Of a stretch of DNA of 64,000 nt, positions 31,449-42,184 are shown piece after piece. Source of the DNA: Ascoidea asiatica. Lineage: Eukaryota > Ascomycota > Saccharomycetes > Ascoideales > Ascoideaceae. The notes beneath the pieces are model-generated. The model made no database searches, was not told where the DNA came from, and saw only the letters and a list, made by a program, of their open reading frames with translations. The stretch's first letter is position 1. The number at the start of each line of letters is the position of its first letter. The position numbers were made by a program, and so were the translations under genes. Where the stretch lies: contig BCKQ01000002.1 of assembly GCA_001600695.1 (NCBI GenBank), positions 1,995,340-2,059,339 of the forward strand, in the 5' to 3' direction.

Positions 31449-31453
31449 AAATC

Positions 31454-33387
31454 GTTATCCAAGCTTATAATCTATTCTGCATTTACCAGTAACTTGATTG
31501 GAATTTTCATTCTTATCTACTACTTTCCTTGTAATTTGTTTATCTACTAGTATTAGAATTATATTCCAAAATTTTATTTATTTACTGTTTTTTTTGATAG
31601 ATTTTCTCCTCTGGGATTGAAATGATTATTCATTGGGTTAAATGATTATCTCATATTTTTCTGCATTCAAGAAAACACTTTCGTAGAATAGTGAAATCCT
31701 TTAGAATGAAAATTTCCGACATTAACATGCACTTCTATTCTTCAGTTAAAGGTATGATTTTTTATCTGACTTGGCAATTCAAGCTTCCTCAATTATTATA
31801 GAAACATAAACTGCTTTGTCCATGCTTTCAGAATTACTGTATTTGTTCAAAGGTCGTCAGACAATTTTCTACTTTTATTAAATTTTTGTCTTTGAGTTCA
31901 AATTTTTAATTACACCAGATTGAAATGTAATAAAATTAAAGTAATCTTTTGTTTCATTTCAAAGGAAGCTTTCATACTATCCCACATGTTTCTTTGACAA
32001 GAAACTTTATAAGTTTATCCATTTCTTTGATCGAAAAAGTAAGGTTTTTTCGCGAAAATTTGATTTTAATAATATTATATTGAATACTTCTAATTAAATT
32101 TCCTAAAATTGAGTAGAACTTTTGTTTTTTTTCAAAAAAAAATTAGAAAGAAAAACCACGTTTTATCCAACTTTAGCTTACTTCACTTTATTATCCTCAT
32201 AAACAGTTTATTTTTTTCTCTTCCAAAAAATGTGGTCCCTAATTCTTTTAGTTTCTTTTCTTTTTTCTATTAGCTATTTGTTTTTAAAAGATACATCTCA
32301 AATAGGAATTTCAATTCATTTTTCTAGTTAATTGACCTTTTTTCACTAACTAGTTTTATTGATCTAAAATTCTAGTATCAAAAAATGATCTCACATTATG
32401 TATAGAACTTGAAAATCAATTTCCCCAAGTACCAGAATTAAATGAATAAAAAAAATCAAACCAATTAAATAGTATAAACTTAACTAGTTCAATAAATTCG
32501 ATAAATAAATTAAAGATACTCATATTTCTTGAAATAGTGTGCATCCTTTTCTAATTTGAATCTTATCACATTATTATACAAAATCGATAGGCAAACAATA
32601 GTCAAAAAAATTCTAAATTTTATTACATGGCTTATTAAATGTTAAAAATAACATTCACTCTCATTTTAAGAGCTCTATCCCCGGGTAGTTTCTTATCAAG
32701 CCTATTTGATTCTTCTACTGGCAACCAATTACAGTATTATCTTTCTTCAAATCGAAGCAATAACTTTTGTAGATGTAAGCATTCATTGAATCTTGATATT
32801 TATGAAATACGTTATTTCTTCATTTCCATCAAGCATTCTTCTGAAGAAATAATCTGAAAATAGAATTTTTCGGTCTTTCAATCTAATTATTAATGATAAA
32901 TATCTTTTTCACATTGAATAAATTGAAAACTTTAATCAAATTCTTTGAGGAAATAATTCATTTAATTATCAGTGATGTAATTTTTACGGAAAAAAAAGTC
33001 GGCTTCTCGGTCTTTTTATCTTTTCTTCAAAAGTTGTCCTCAATTGTACGGAAAATCGCTTCAAAATACTCATTGCTGTATTCTCGGCAAAATTGTTAAC
33101 TAAATTGTTTAGTTTTTCAGTCATTATTTGAATAAAGCGACCTTATATTTAAACTCATTTTCTTTTAACATTTCAAAGATGAAATTTTTGGCACTCATCA
33201 ACAAAGATCAAAAAAAACAAAGCAAAAAAACTCTTTTCAAAAGATTCCGATAATAAAGTGGTTTCCTGGTTTCGTGGTTTCAATGTAATTCAAAAACGTT
33301 TTGTTAGTTTTCTGTAAATCCAACAAAGCAATTACTAAATAACTACAGACACCTTATGATATACTCCTTCCATTATACTAGACAATA
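31454..33387. other. Long intergenic region upstream of the beta-glucosidase gene
   Basis: Almost 2 kb between the retrotransposon and the GH3 gene. It is AT-rich with T tracts. Two short open frames (about 32639 and 32893, 70 codons each) have no supporting features. It contains the promoter of the GH3 gene. Confidence 0.5.
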
Positions 33388-35925
33388 ATGAACAAGTTTA
33401 ATTTAAATGAAGAACTTATAGATAATATTGTTGATCAGTTAAGTCTAGAAGAGAAGAGCAATTTGATTGCAGGCATAGACTATTGGCACACTTTTCCTGT
33501 TCATAGATTAGGGTTGCCTTCCATTAGATTTACAAATGGTCCAAATGGTGTAGGAAGTACAAAATTTTACAACAGTGTACCATCAGCTTGTTTGCCATGT
33601 GGAACTTCTTTAGGTTCTACTTTTAACAAAGAGATAATTCGGGAAGCTGGAAATCTCATTGCAATTGAAGCTTTTCACAAAGGCTCCCATCTTGTCTTAG
33701 GGCCTACTGTTAATATACAGAGAGGTCCAAATGGCGGTAGAGGATTTGAATCCTATAGTGAAGATCCATTTTTATCTGGGCTAATAGCGTCTGAATTCAT
33801 TAATGGAATTCAGTCCAAAGGTATTATGGCAACAATTAAGCATTTTGCTTGTAATGATTTTGAGGATGATAGGTACAGGGTTAATGCAATTGTATCCGAA
33901 AGAGCTTTAAGGGAAATTTATTTAAAACCGTTTCAAATAGTTTTAAAATATTCAAGCCCACAAGCTTTAATGACAGCTTATAATAGAGTTAATGGTATCC
34001 ATTGTTCTCAAAATAAACATCTTTTAGTTGATATTTTAAAGGAGGAATGGAAATATGATGGTACAATAATGTCAGATTGGTGTGGGTGTTATGATTTAAA
34101 GGAATCTATAACTAATGGACTAGATCTTGAAATGCCAGGAAAACCCTGGATAAGAATTCCATCACTCGTGGTTAATGCTATTAAAACAAAAGAGATTTCA
34201 ATTTCCGATCTCAATAAAAGAGTGAAAAGTATTGTTAAACTCATTAAAAGAGCAGCGACTGATAAAATCAAAGAGAATTCAAAAGAAGATGCTGGAAACA
34301 ATTCAATCCAAACTTCCAATTTTTTGAGGAAATTGGCAAATGAAGGAACAGTTCTATTAAAAAATAAAGATAATATTTTACCTTTAAGGAAAAATATTGG
34401 TTCAATAGCTGTTGTTGGGCCCAATGCCAAAATATCATCTTATTGTGGAGGAGGATCAGACGCATTGAGACCTTACTATAGATCCACACCTTTTGAGGGA
34501 ATTTACCAAAAATTCGATGAAAATCATAAACCATTATATTCCCTTGGTTGTTATTCTCATAAATTGCAACCCACTTTGAGCGGAAGAGTAAGAAATCCTA
34601 TTAATGGTAATAAGGGATTCAATGCTAAATTTTTCTATAAATCTAGTGATTACCCCTTAAAGGAACGTGAATTTTTCTACGAAAGTAATTTATTTGAATC
34701 TTTCAATTCTTTTCGAGATTTTAAAATTCCAAAACATGAAGTTTTTTATACTGATGTTATTGGATACTTCACTCCCAACGAGGATGGAATTTATAACTTT
34801 GGTTTGGTTGTTAATGGCACTGGATTATTATACGTAAATAACAATTTAGTGGTAGATAATAAGAAAAATCAGATAGTTGGTGACTCCTTTTCAGGAGCAG
34901 GCACTGTTGAAAAAATTGGGTCAATTGAATTAAAAAAGAATGAAGAATATGAGATCAAACTTCTATTGGGAAGTGGAGCAACTGCTAACTATCCAAGACA
35001 ACTTGACGATTTTGGTAATAATGTTGGGGGCTTCAATCTTGGATGTTCAAAAAAAATCAATGAAGAAGAAGAAATTGAAAAAGCTTGTAATGTAGCAAAA
35101 TCTGCTGATAAAGTTGTTATTGTGGTTGGAATAACTGAAGAATGGGAATCTGAGAGCTTTGATAGAAAAACACTAAATTATCCTGGAAAAACAAATGAAT
35201 TAATATCTAGAATATGTAAAAGTAATCCTCAAGTTATTATTGTTAATCAATCAGGAACTCCGATGGAAATTCCATGTGTAGATGAGGTTAAAGGGATAAT
35301 TCAAACTTGGTATGGTGGAATTGAACTAGGAAATTCAATTGCAGATATTTTATTTGGTGATTATAATCCTTCTGGTAAATTATCATTGTCTTTTCCAAAA
35401 AAAATGGAGGACAATCCAGCTTATCTAAACTTCCAATCCACAAATGGTGATTGTATTTATGGGGAAGATATATTTGTGGGCTATAAATACTATGAAAAGC
35501 TTAGCCGAGAAATATTGTTTCCGTTTGGTTTTGGATTATCCTATAGTAAGTTTACATTTAGTAATTTGGTAACAAAAGTTAATTCTAAGTTTAATAGCAT
35601 TTTGGTTTCTCTTAAGGTTGCAAATATAAGTAAAATAGATGGGGCTGAAGTTGTTCAGATATATATTGGTAATAATGAGTCTGATATTATTAAACCCATT
35701 AAAGAATTAAGAAACTTTACAAAAAATTTCATCAAAGCTGGTGAAAGTAAGGTTGTTGAGAAAAATCTAGATTATAAATATTCATTGTCATATTGGAATA
35801 ATGATCAAGAGAAATGGACTGTGGAAAAAGGTAAGTATGAGATATTGATTGGAAACAGCTCAGATAATATTTTATTAAGTCAAACAATTATAGTAGAACA
35901 GGAAATAAACTGGTTAGGTTTATAA
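33388..35925 (+). CDS. Family GH3 beta-glucosidase with PA14 domain
   Basis: This 845-residue enzyme should hydrolyse terminal non-reducing beta-D-glucosides such as cellobiose. The N-terminal barrel has IRFTNGPNG, RGPNGGRGFESYSEDP, TIKHFACNDFEDDR and the nucleophile motif IMSDWCGCYD (catalytic Asp about residue 229). A PA14 insert (about 395-555) is inside the C-terminal sandwich domain, followed by GTPMEIP, GDYNPSGKLSLSFP and the fibronectin-III-like end. The same layout and exactly this length are known from the Kluyveromyces marxianus enzyme. There is no signal peptide (it starts MNKFNLNEELIDNIVD), so it should be cytosolic and depend on uptake of its substrate. Confidence 0.95.
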   Translation: MNKFNLNEELIDNIVDQLSLEEKSNLIAGIDYWHTFPVHRLGLPSIRFTNGPNGVGSTKFYNSVPSACLPCGTSLGSTFNKEIIREAGNLIAIEAFHKGSHLVLGPTVNIQRGPNGGRGFESYSEDPFLSGLIASEFINGIQSKGIMATIKHFACNDFEDDRYRVNAIVSERALREIYLKPFQIVLKYSSPQALMTAYNRVNGIHCSQNKHLLVDILKEEWKYDGTIMSDWCGCYDLKESITNGLDLEMPGKPWIRIPSLVVNAIKTKEISISDLNKRVKSIVKLIKRAATDKIKENSKEDAGNNSIQTSNFLRKLANEGTVLLKNKDNILPLRKNIGSIAVVGPNAKISSYCGGGSDALRPYYRSTPFEGIYQKFDENHKPLYSLGCYSHKLQPTLSGRVRNPINGNKGFNAKFFYKSSDYPLKEREFFYESNLFESFNSFRDFKIPKHEVFYTDVIGYFTPNEDGIYNFGLVVNGTGLLYVNNNLVVDNKKNQIVGDSFSGAGTVEKIGSIELKKNEEYEIKLLLGSGATANYPRQLDDFGNNVGGFNLGCSKKINEEEEIEKACNVAKSADKVVIVVGITEEWESESFDRKTLNYPGKTNELISRICKSNPQVIIVNQSGTPMEIPCVDEVKGIIQTWYGGIELGNSIADILFGDYNPSGKLSLSFPKKMEDNPAYLNFQSTNGDCIYGEDIFVGYKYYEKLSREILFPFGFGLSYSKFTFSNLVTKVNSKFNSILVSLKVANISKIDGAEVVQIYIGNNESDIIKPIKELRNFTKNFIKAGESKVVEKNLDYKYSLSYWNNDQEKWTVEKGKYEILIGNSSDNILLSQTIIVEQEINWLGL

Positions 35926-36149
35926 ACAAATTTAATAAATTAATAAAAAAAAACCCAGTTACTATTTACATTTATTGCTAACAACTTCTTAATATATCAA
36001 AAAAAATTTGAAGAGTAAAGTCTCACATTCAATCATACTTAATAGCATACCAACAAAGCATAATATAATTGAATTACGTTGCAATTAGTAGTTTTTTTAT
36101 TTGTACAGCCTTTGAATAAAGATTCCTATCTTCAAGTAACAGATTTATA

Positions 36150-38126
36150 TTACACAGGTGGCATATTGGCTTGAAAAATTGAATCACGAATTTGAGAATG
36201 TACAGCTTCTAATGTTTCATTATCCCTTTCACTATTACTCAAATCAAATATATCAATAAATCCAAAATTCCCGATATTTAAATCACTTAGCTTTTCTTTG
36301 AATTTTTCGTTGAGAGAGTTTCCATTATATTGAAAATCTAAATTAATTAGTTTATTAGAAGTCAATTGCTTTTCATTTGTATATATCCTTATGAATTCAT
36401 TTAAATGTGTATCCATAAATTCAGGTAAGGAAGTAGCTTTTGAAGTAACTTGACAAGCATCTATTACTTGATTACAATAACTTATGAACATTAAACAATA
36501 GTTTTGTGGCTTTGTATGAGAAATTTCACCTACTTCTTCAGCAACGGCATTATCAGCGTACTTAGTTGAATTGGATTGCTGATTGTCATTTGTAATAGTA
36601 TTACTTTTTTGTGTTTCATTGCTAGCAATTTCTGAATTTTCAGAAAGCTGATTTTTCTCTTTCTCAGAACTAAGATTTTTTGCTATTTCAGTATCTTTTA
36701 CCATTTCAACGTCAGGAATCTCCAAAACTTCAACGTCTTTTTCCTCGATTCCACTTTTATCTTTTTCTTCAATTTCTCTTTTGTTTTTTCCATCAACTTC
36801 CCCTTTGTCACCCCCAATTTTGTTTTTTGCTTCCATTCGAAGAGCTTTTTGCAAAAGCCTTTTTTCCAAATGTTTTTGCTGGAGCATTTTTATATTTTCT
36901 AAGGTATCTAAATGTGCATAAATTGGACGTTTTTGAGCCCTCCATGATAAATGGGAAACGCTAGAAAACATATCAATAATAAATTCGCTATTTTCAAAAA
37001 ATAAAATTTTTTCTTCTTTTTCTTTGAGAAAAGAGAGCAAATTATTAGGAAAAATTCTAGACATGAAATCTAAAAAAAATGGATAAAATGGTTTCTCTTC
37101 AGAGACAGAGTATTTGAAAATAACAGATTCAAATGATATTATAAATGGATCAATTTCTTTACTTAATTCCTCTTTATTATTGCTTTTATCATTATTTATA
37201 TAATTATCGTCTTTAGTTTCAATAATATTGTTTTTATTTTCAGGATGAGTGTTGACATTTGTACTTTCCTTATTATTCATGTTCTGACCATTATTATTGA
37301 TCTTATTAAAAAGATTATTTTCATTCTCAACGCTTTTCATCATACTAGTATCAGTCTCTTTACTATTATTTTCATTATTAATATTTTTATTATTATTATT
37401 TTTAGAATCCCGAAGAAAAAATGAAACCAATGGAAAGGATAAACCAGAATAAATGGATGAGTCAGTTGATTTTAGTTTATTCATTTTCAAAGTTGCTCTA
37501 TAAACTGTTTTCATTTCATCAAATTTTATATTCAAAAATCTTGGAAAGCCTGTTTTTGTTTGAGTTTCAATTGGATTTGGAATCTCTGGAACCTCTGAAC
37601 TCTTTGAAGTCCTTCGAACCCTTGGAAGTTTTTTAAATGAGAAAAACGAAACAGCAGATGTACTTTTAAAAATTACATCAATAAGAAGATTATTATCTTT
37701 AACATGAGACTGGGTGTTATAAATATTGGAAAGGGTAATTGAAGGATCTTTAGTAGGTAATTTACATCCATGAAAATAAAATTCAATTATAGAATCATTA
37801 TTATAATCTTTAACTCGAATGTATTTAACATATTCAACCACGATGTTAACAAACGGACAATCATTTTCAACATTTACAAACTGAACTTGTGGTGTCAATG
37901 CATCATTTATAACACAGAAAGTAAAAGTCATTTGTTTCCTTTTAGGCATGCTCACATTATTAATTTTTTCTCCATTTTCATCTTTATTGTTATTTTGGTT
38001 TTTATTATCAAGGATGCCATTATTGGTCAAACTATTATCGACAGGATTGTTTAAATTTAAGTTTGGATTTAAATCTTCATTTTTTTCATTAGTCTCAGTA
38101 TCATTAATATCAATTGCAGTATCCAT
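36150..38126 (-). CDS. Unidentified protein with ubiquitin-like ends
   Basis: This 658-residue protein is not recognised. Residues about 65-150 (TFTFCVINDALTPQVQF to LLIDVIFKS) have the strand-helix-strand pattern of a beta-grasp fold, including IIEFYFHGCKLP. The last 100 residues (LPEFMDTHLNEFIRIY, INLDFQYNGNSLNEKF, FGFIDIFDL) look like a second such fold. The middle is Asn/Lys/Glu-rich, with a charged helical stretch rich in KEE and IEEKD. Proteins with two SUMO-like domains (Esc2/Rad60 type) are one analogy, but the order differs. It is divergent with VPS25 and probably shares its promoter. Confidence 0.65.
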   Translation of the reverse strand: MDTAIDINDTETNEKNEDLNPNLNLNNPVDNSLTNNGILDNKNQNNNKDENGEKINNVSMPKRKQMTFTFCVINDALTPQVQFVNVENDCPFVNIVVEYVKYIRVKDYNNDSIIEFYFHGCKLPTKDPSITLSNIYNTQSHVKDNNLLIDVIFKSTSAVSFFSFKKLPRVRRTSKSSEVPEIPNPIETQTKTGFPRFLNIKFDEMKTVYRATLKMNKLKSTDSSIYSGLSFPLVSFFLRDSKNNNNKNINNENNSKETDTSMMKSVENENNLFNKINNNGQNMNNKESTNVNTHPENKNNIIETKDDNYINNDKSNNKEELSKEIDPFIISFESVIFKYSVSEEKPFYPFFLDFMSRIFPNNLLSFLKEKEEKILFFENSEFIIDMFSSVSHLSWRAQKRPIYAHLDTLENIKMLQQKHLEKRLLQKALRMEAKNKIGGDKGEVDGKNKREIEEKDKSGIEEKDVEVLEIPDVEMVKDTEIAKNLSSEKEKNQLSENSEIASNETQKSNTITNDNQQSNSTKYADNAVAEEVGEISHTKPQNYCLMFISYCNQVIDACQVTSKATSLPEFMDTHLNEFIRIYTNEKQLTSNKLINLDFQYNGNSLNEKFKEKLSDLNIGNFGFIDIFDLSNSERDNETLEAVHSQIRDSIFQANMPPV

Positions 38127-38465
38127 TCTTCCAGTGAAAAATAACTAAATTTAAGAATTGCAACTTTTTTTTGAATTGAATTGAATTATGTTTATTTGAA
38201 TCTGATATTTAAATTAAAAAGGTAAATATTAGCCTAAAGCCATAAAAAATTTGCACTTTATGTAATCACGTGATTAAAACCCAGATCTGGTATTTTGTTC
38301 AGTGTTACGAAATATAATCGGAAGGAGAGCAAAGAGCAGCAATAATTAATGAAAAAAATAAAGAAGAAATAGAGAATAACCAAAAGAATCTAAAGAAGTA
38401 AAATAAGCAAAATAAATAACAGTCATTAGCAAAAGCAAAGTTGCTGGTAAGAATTGAGAAAAATA
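38127..38465. promoter_or_regulatory. Divergent promoter upstream of VPS25
   Basis: The 339-bp space between divergent start codons contains a perfect 12-bp palindrome AATCACGTGATT (38264-38275). This is the core E-box bound by Cbf1/Pho4-type bHLH factors in yeasts. Its central place suggests it serves both genes. Confidence 0.55.
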
Positions 38466-39323
38466 ATGTCAGAATCAGATTTGGTAAGCACCAATTCTAA
38501 AGCTAATTCATCTTTCATCTCAACGGAATACATAAATAATGAATCAGCTAAGGATCTAAACAAGAATACAAATAATACTTCAAATAATAATCTAAATGGG
38601 TTTAACTTTCCTTCAATTTATAATTATCCACCCTTTTTCACAAGACAACCAAATAATTCTATTTGGAATTCACAATTAAATAATTGGCAACAATTGATAA
38701 TCAATTATTGTAAATTTTATAAGATTTGGATAATTAATTCTGAAGGTAAAATAATATCCAAGGGTAATATATCATCTTCATTAGATGATATCATAACTGA
38801 TGATGAATTTAATCAAAATCAATTCAGTAATTTGAATGATTTAAATTCAAAAGAAGATGTTAATGCTGATTTTGGTGAAGAATTATTTCATAATAAAGTT
38901 ATAAATAGGAAATTGAATTATGATACATTAATTGAAATATTTAATAATATGTTAATTAGTGGAGGATTAGAGGTTTATAATAATGATATACTAAATAACT
39001 ATTATAAGATATCAGTTGATAGTAGTAAAAATAAAAATAAATCGAAAACAAATACAAAGTTAAAACTAAATAATTATATAATTTATTGGAGAAAACCAGA
39101 AGAATGGGCAGAATTAATTTTGGATTGGGTTATAAAAACAGGAAATTCAAATTCTATATTAACATTATATGAAATTACTTCAAATTCAGCCAATAAAAAT
39201 TATGAATTTTATGGTCTACATCCTTTTATTTTAATTAAATCATTGACTGTTTTAAGTGAAGATAATAGAGCAAGTTTTATTAAAGATGATAATGGAACAA
39301 TTGTTGGTGTGAAAATTGTTTGA
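38466..39323 (+). CDS. VPS25: Vps25, ESCRT-II subunit
   Basis: This 285-residue protein starts at the ATG of MSESDLVS. The Vps25 signature PSIYNYPPFFTRQPN followed by WNSQLNNWQQLIINYCKFY opens the first winged helix. The second contains IIYWRKPEEWAELILDWV followed by LTLYEI. The C-terminal YEFYGLHPFILIKSLTVL block completes it. Vps25 occurs as two copies in ESCRT-II and recruits Vps20 during sorting of ubiquitinated cargo into multivesicular bodies. The protein is longer than the roughly 200-residue S. cerevisiae form because of an Asn/Ser-rich N-terminus and an acidic insert (about 95-135). Confidence 0.95.
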   Translation: MSESDLVSTNSKANSSFISTEYINNESAKDLNKNTNNTSNNNLNGFNFPSIYNYPPFFTRQPNNSIWNSQLNNWQQLIINYCKFYKIWIINSEGKIISKGNISSSLDDIITDDEFNQNQFSNLNDLNSKEDVNADFGEELFHNKVINRKLNYDTLIEIFNNMLISGGLEVYNNDILNNYYKISVDSSKNKNKSKTNTKLKLNNYIIYWRKPEEWAELILDWVIKTGNSNSILTLYEITSNSANKNYEFYGLHPFILIKSLTVLSEDNRASFIKDDNGTIVGVKIV

Positions 39324-40018
39324 ATGTGGCTATGAAATTAATAAAATGCAATAGAAACAATACAATATAGTATGTCAATAAAAATCACCAGTTACTCTTT
39401 CGTTGAGAAGCCAAGCCTCTCAATCCTCTCAGATTATACAGAAAAGAAACAAATCAAATCAACTCCAGACTAGAATACTTGGGTTGAAACAAGTAAAATC
39501 AGTATCAATCGTTATTGAAAGCTCTTTATTCTTCATTGTGAAGCTAAAGTTATTCAAAGCTGTTTACCAGTTTACCAGTTGGCGTTACTGTCTGTAATAG
39601 TTATTGTAGTAAATATACGATGCCACTGGTGCACTTTTTCAGCAATAAAAAGCTGGGTGGCTCCCGCACCTGCTTCCGATCGCAGGAAACGTGGGAAAAA
39701 CAAGCTTTTTAGAGATTAAAGGCTTGGCATGTAAACATTTATATTATTCGCTACCCAATGAAATAATTGAGTGAGAGACTAAGGGGTTTCCAGGAAATGT
39801 TCATGATTTTCAAAAAAAAAAAATGAATCAGGAGCATTTATTGGAATAGGAATAGGGAAATAGAGAAGAATTGTAATTTCAGAAAACTTTCAAGATTTTG
39901 TTCTTATAAATTGAACAGATATCTTTATTGAAATTTTCTTTCTCATTAATTTTGTTTTAAAAATCTTTTTATAATACTATCTTTTAAAAATTCAATCTAA
40001 AAAAACACAATTTCTAAG
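39324..40018. promoter_or_regulatory. Intergenic region with GC-rich island 4, upstream of GNT1-like gene
   Basis: Most of this 695-bp space is AT-rich. About 39600-39720 is GC-richer and contains ACGTGGGAAAAA at 39689-39700, a CGTGGG word also seen in other islands. It lies about 300-400 bp upstream of the next start codon, a plausible upstream activating region. Confidence 0.45.
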
Positions 40019-41737
40019 ATGTTTCAAAATATTATTTCAAAAGTAATTCCCAAAAAGGAGAAATTCAGATTCATTTATATAACTTTGCTACTATTATTTA
40101 TTTCAATATTATTTTGGATAAATTTTTCAATTATAAGAGAAAATGACAATGAAAACGAAATACAGAATAAGTTTTTATTGGAAAAAAGTTTAGTAAAAGA
40201 AAATTCTCTAGAAAGAAATATAGATAATTCTTTTAAAGATAAAACAAATCTTAGATTTATTCCTTTTGTTATAATTGAAAATTTATATTCAAAATTTTTA
40301 ACCAATAATGAAATTATATTAAAAAATGATGAAGATAATAAATTTGATTGGACAAAGGTTGCTTATGTTCAAATTGGTTTAAACTGTCAAGATTTGTGTA
40401 ACTGTCTAATGAATTTTATTCAATTGAGAGAAAAATTTGGTACGAAAGCAGATTTAATATTACTATATTATAATTCCCAAGAGATTTTAAATAATATTTC
40501 CAAAAATGAGGTTTATTTTAAAAAAATATTAAAAATAATGGAAGAGAAATATAATATTAAAGTTATAAAAATATCAAGAATTATAAAATTCAATTTTGAA
40601 AATGAATATCCTTTTACAGATATAGTAAATTTGAATTCTAATGAAGATTCTGAATTTATAAACACAGAAGTTGATCCAATTATTATTACTTCTTTTCTAA
40701 AATTAGAGTTACTCAAATTAGTTAACTATAATAAAATCATTTTTTTTGAAAATGAATCAAAAATTATTGGAAGTTTAGATGAATTATTTTTTATTCCAGA
40801 TTGTGATTTGGCTTTACCTATTTTAAATTTTTTTACATTTAATAATCTAAGAATGAAAATTAAAGATATAGCATTTATGAATGAATTAAATAAATTAACC
40901 TCAGAAGAATTTTTAAATAAATATGGAGATTATTTAAGTAAGAAAAATAAAAGTGAAAGATATAAAAATGAAATAATCAATAAATCAATTATTGAATATA
41001 ACACTTTTCATAATCTCAAAAACAATAGCTATATGAATCATAAAGAATATTCAAAAATTATTTATGAAAATTTGCCAAAATTTGAATTTTTTGATAAAAA
41101 TTATGAAATTAGTTTAAATGAAAAATTAATGGTAATCAAACCTTCAATGAAAGTTTATAATTCATTAGTTAAGATTTCCAAAGAAAAAAATATTAAAGAA
41201 GATTTTAGTGATATAATTAATAAATATTATACATATAATGATATTATGAAAAGAAATGAAAATAATATTAAAAAAAAAATCAATAAAATTCCAGATTTAT
41301 TAATTTTACCAAATATTAATTATGGAATATTTTCAAGTTATTTAAATAGAAATAAGAATGATCTATCTCACCAAATTTTATTATGCGAACCAAATGATTT
41401 ACCATTAATATATGAACCAAGAAAAAGGAAATTTGAAGAAAGTATTAAAAATAAATTCTATTGGTATAATTCCTGGGATTCTAAGAATATAATTGAAAAT
41501 AAGATAAGAATAATTTACTTTTCAGATCATTTGATTCCAAAACCTTGGATTCAACAAGATTCTAATAAGTATTATAATCAATATACAGGCATTTGCAATA
41601 GTGACGAAGAAAGAAAAGAGCAGTTTAAAGATAAAATGCACAAGCCAAAGATAATCGACGATTGTTATTCCAGCCAGTTTTGGTTCAAATTGTATAATGA
41701 CTTTTATGAAGAAAATAATAAATATTGCCCCATGTAA
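40019..41737 (+). CDS. GNT1-like glycosyltransferase (GlcNAc transferase)
   Basis: This 572-residue type II membrane protein has a signal anchor at about residues 18-38 (ITLLLLFISILFWINFSI). The lumenal part resembles yeast Gnt1, a Golgi alpha-GlcNAc transferase acting on N-glycans. KVAYVQIGLNCQDLCNCLMN followed by TKADLILLYY is the family's first block. KIIFFENESKIIGSLDELFF followed by IPDCDLALP matches the region holding the DxD-like metal site. The C-terminal block YSSQFWFKLYNDFYEENNKYCP is also family-like. The stem and loops are Asn/Lys-rich. Its neighbour CWH41 acts in N-glycan processing too, but the intervening tRNA argues against a shared transcript. Confidence 0.75.
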   Translation: MFQNIISKVIPKKEKFRFIYITLLLLFISILFWINFSIIRENDNENEIQNKFLLEKSLVKENSLERNIDNSFKDKTNLRFIPFVIIENLYSKFLTNNEIILKNDEDNKFDWTKVAYVQIGLNCQDLCNCLMNFIQLREKFGTKADLILLYYNSQEILNNISKNEVYFKKILKIMEEKYNIKVIKISRIIKFNFENEYPFTDIVNLNSNEDSEFINTEVDPIIITSFLKLELLKLVNYNKIIFFENESKIIGSLDELFFIPDCDLALPILNFFTFNNLRMKIKDIAFMNELNKLTSEEFLNKYGDYLSKKNKSERYKNEIINKSIIEYNTFHNLKNNSYMNHKEYSKIIYENLPKFEFFDKNYEISLNEKLMVIKPSMKVYNSLVKISKEKNIKEDFSDIINKYYTYNDIMKRNENNIKKKINKIPDLLILPNINYGIFSSYLNRNKNDLSHQILLCEPNDLPLIYEPRKRKFEESIKNKFYWYNSWDSKNIIENKIRIIYFSDHLIPKPWIQQDSNKYYNQYTGICNSDEERKEQFKDKMHKPKIIDDCYSSQFWFKLYNDFYEENNKYCPM

Positions 41738-41888
41738 ATCAACCAAAGTCTCTAATCAGAATAGACACAAATAAACCTTTGTAGCCTCGAACAAATCACA
41801 AGCAGCAAAAACAGCACAAATAATAAAATTTTCAGCTACTTCTTTAAATATTTCCTGAGATCTCTTTTTTCTTTTTTCTCATGAAGTC

Positions 41889-41960
41889 GGCCGTGTGGTC
41901 TAGTGGTATGATTCCTGCTTTGGGTGCAGGAGGCCCTGGGTTCAATTCCCAGCTCGGCCC
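41889..41960 (+). tRNA. tRNA-Pro (UGG), without intron
   Basis: The acceptor GGCCGTG pairs with CTCGGCC (41953-41959) with one U-U mismatch also present in S. cerevisiae tRNA-Pro. The anticodon loop CTTTGGGTG places TGG as anticodon, and the T-arm CTGGGTTCAATTCCCAG is canonical. It is 72 nt with no intron. A nine-T Pol III terminator lies at 41966-41974. Confidence 0.95.
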
Positions 41961-42184
41961 GGTTCTTTTTTTTTATACATTGTATAAAATGTAAGACTCC
42001 CGAAAGTTTGGCTTTAGTAAATTAATGCATTTTGACAACACCAAATCTTGGTGCAAATTGCAATTGAAATTTTGAATTATTTCAATAATAATAATAGTTT
42101 TAATAAATTCAATGTTCTTTCAATGATAGTCAGTTTTTGATTACTTGAATTCAATATCAATTGAATATTCTCAGACTGCTCAAG

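Noticed and set aside
32639-33099. Two 70-codon open frames upstream of the GH3 gene
   Set aside because: No conserved features, typical length for chance frames, and position within a promoter region.
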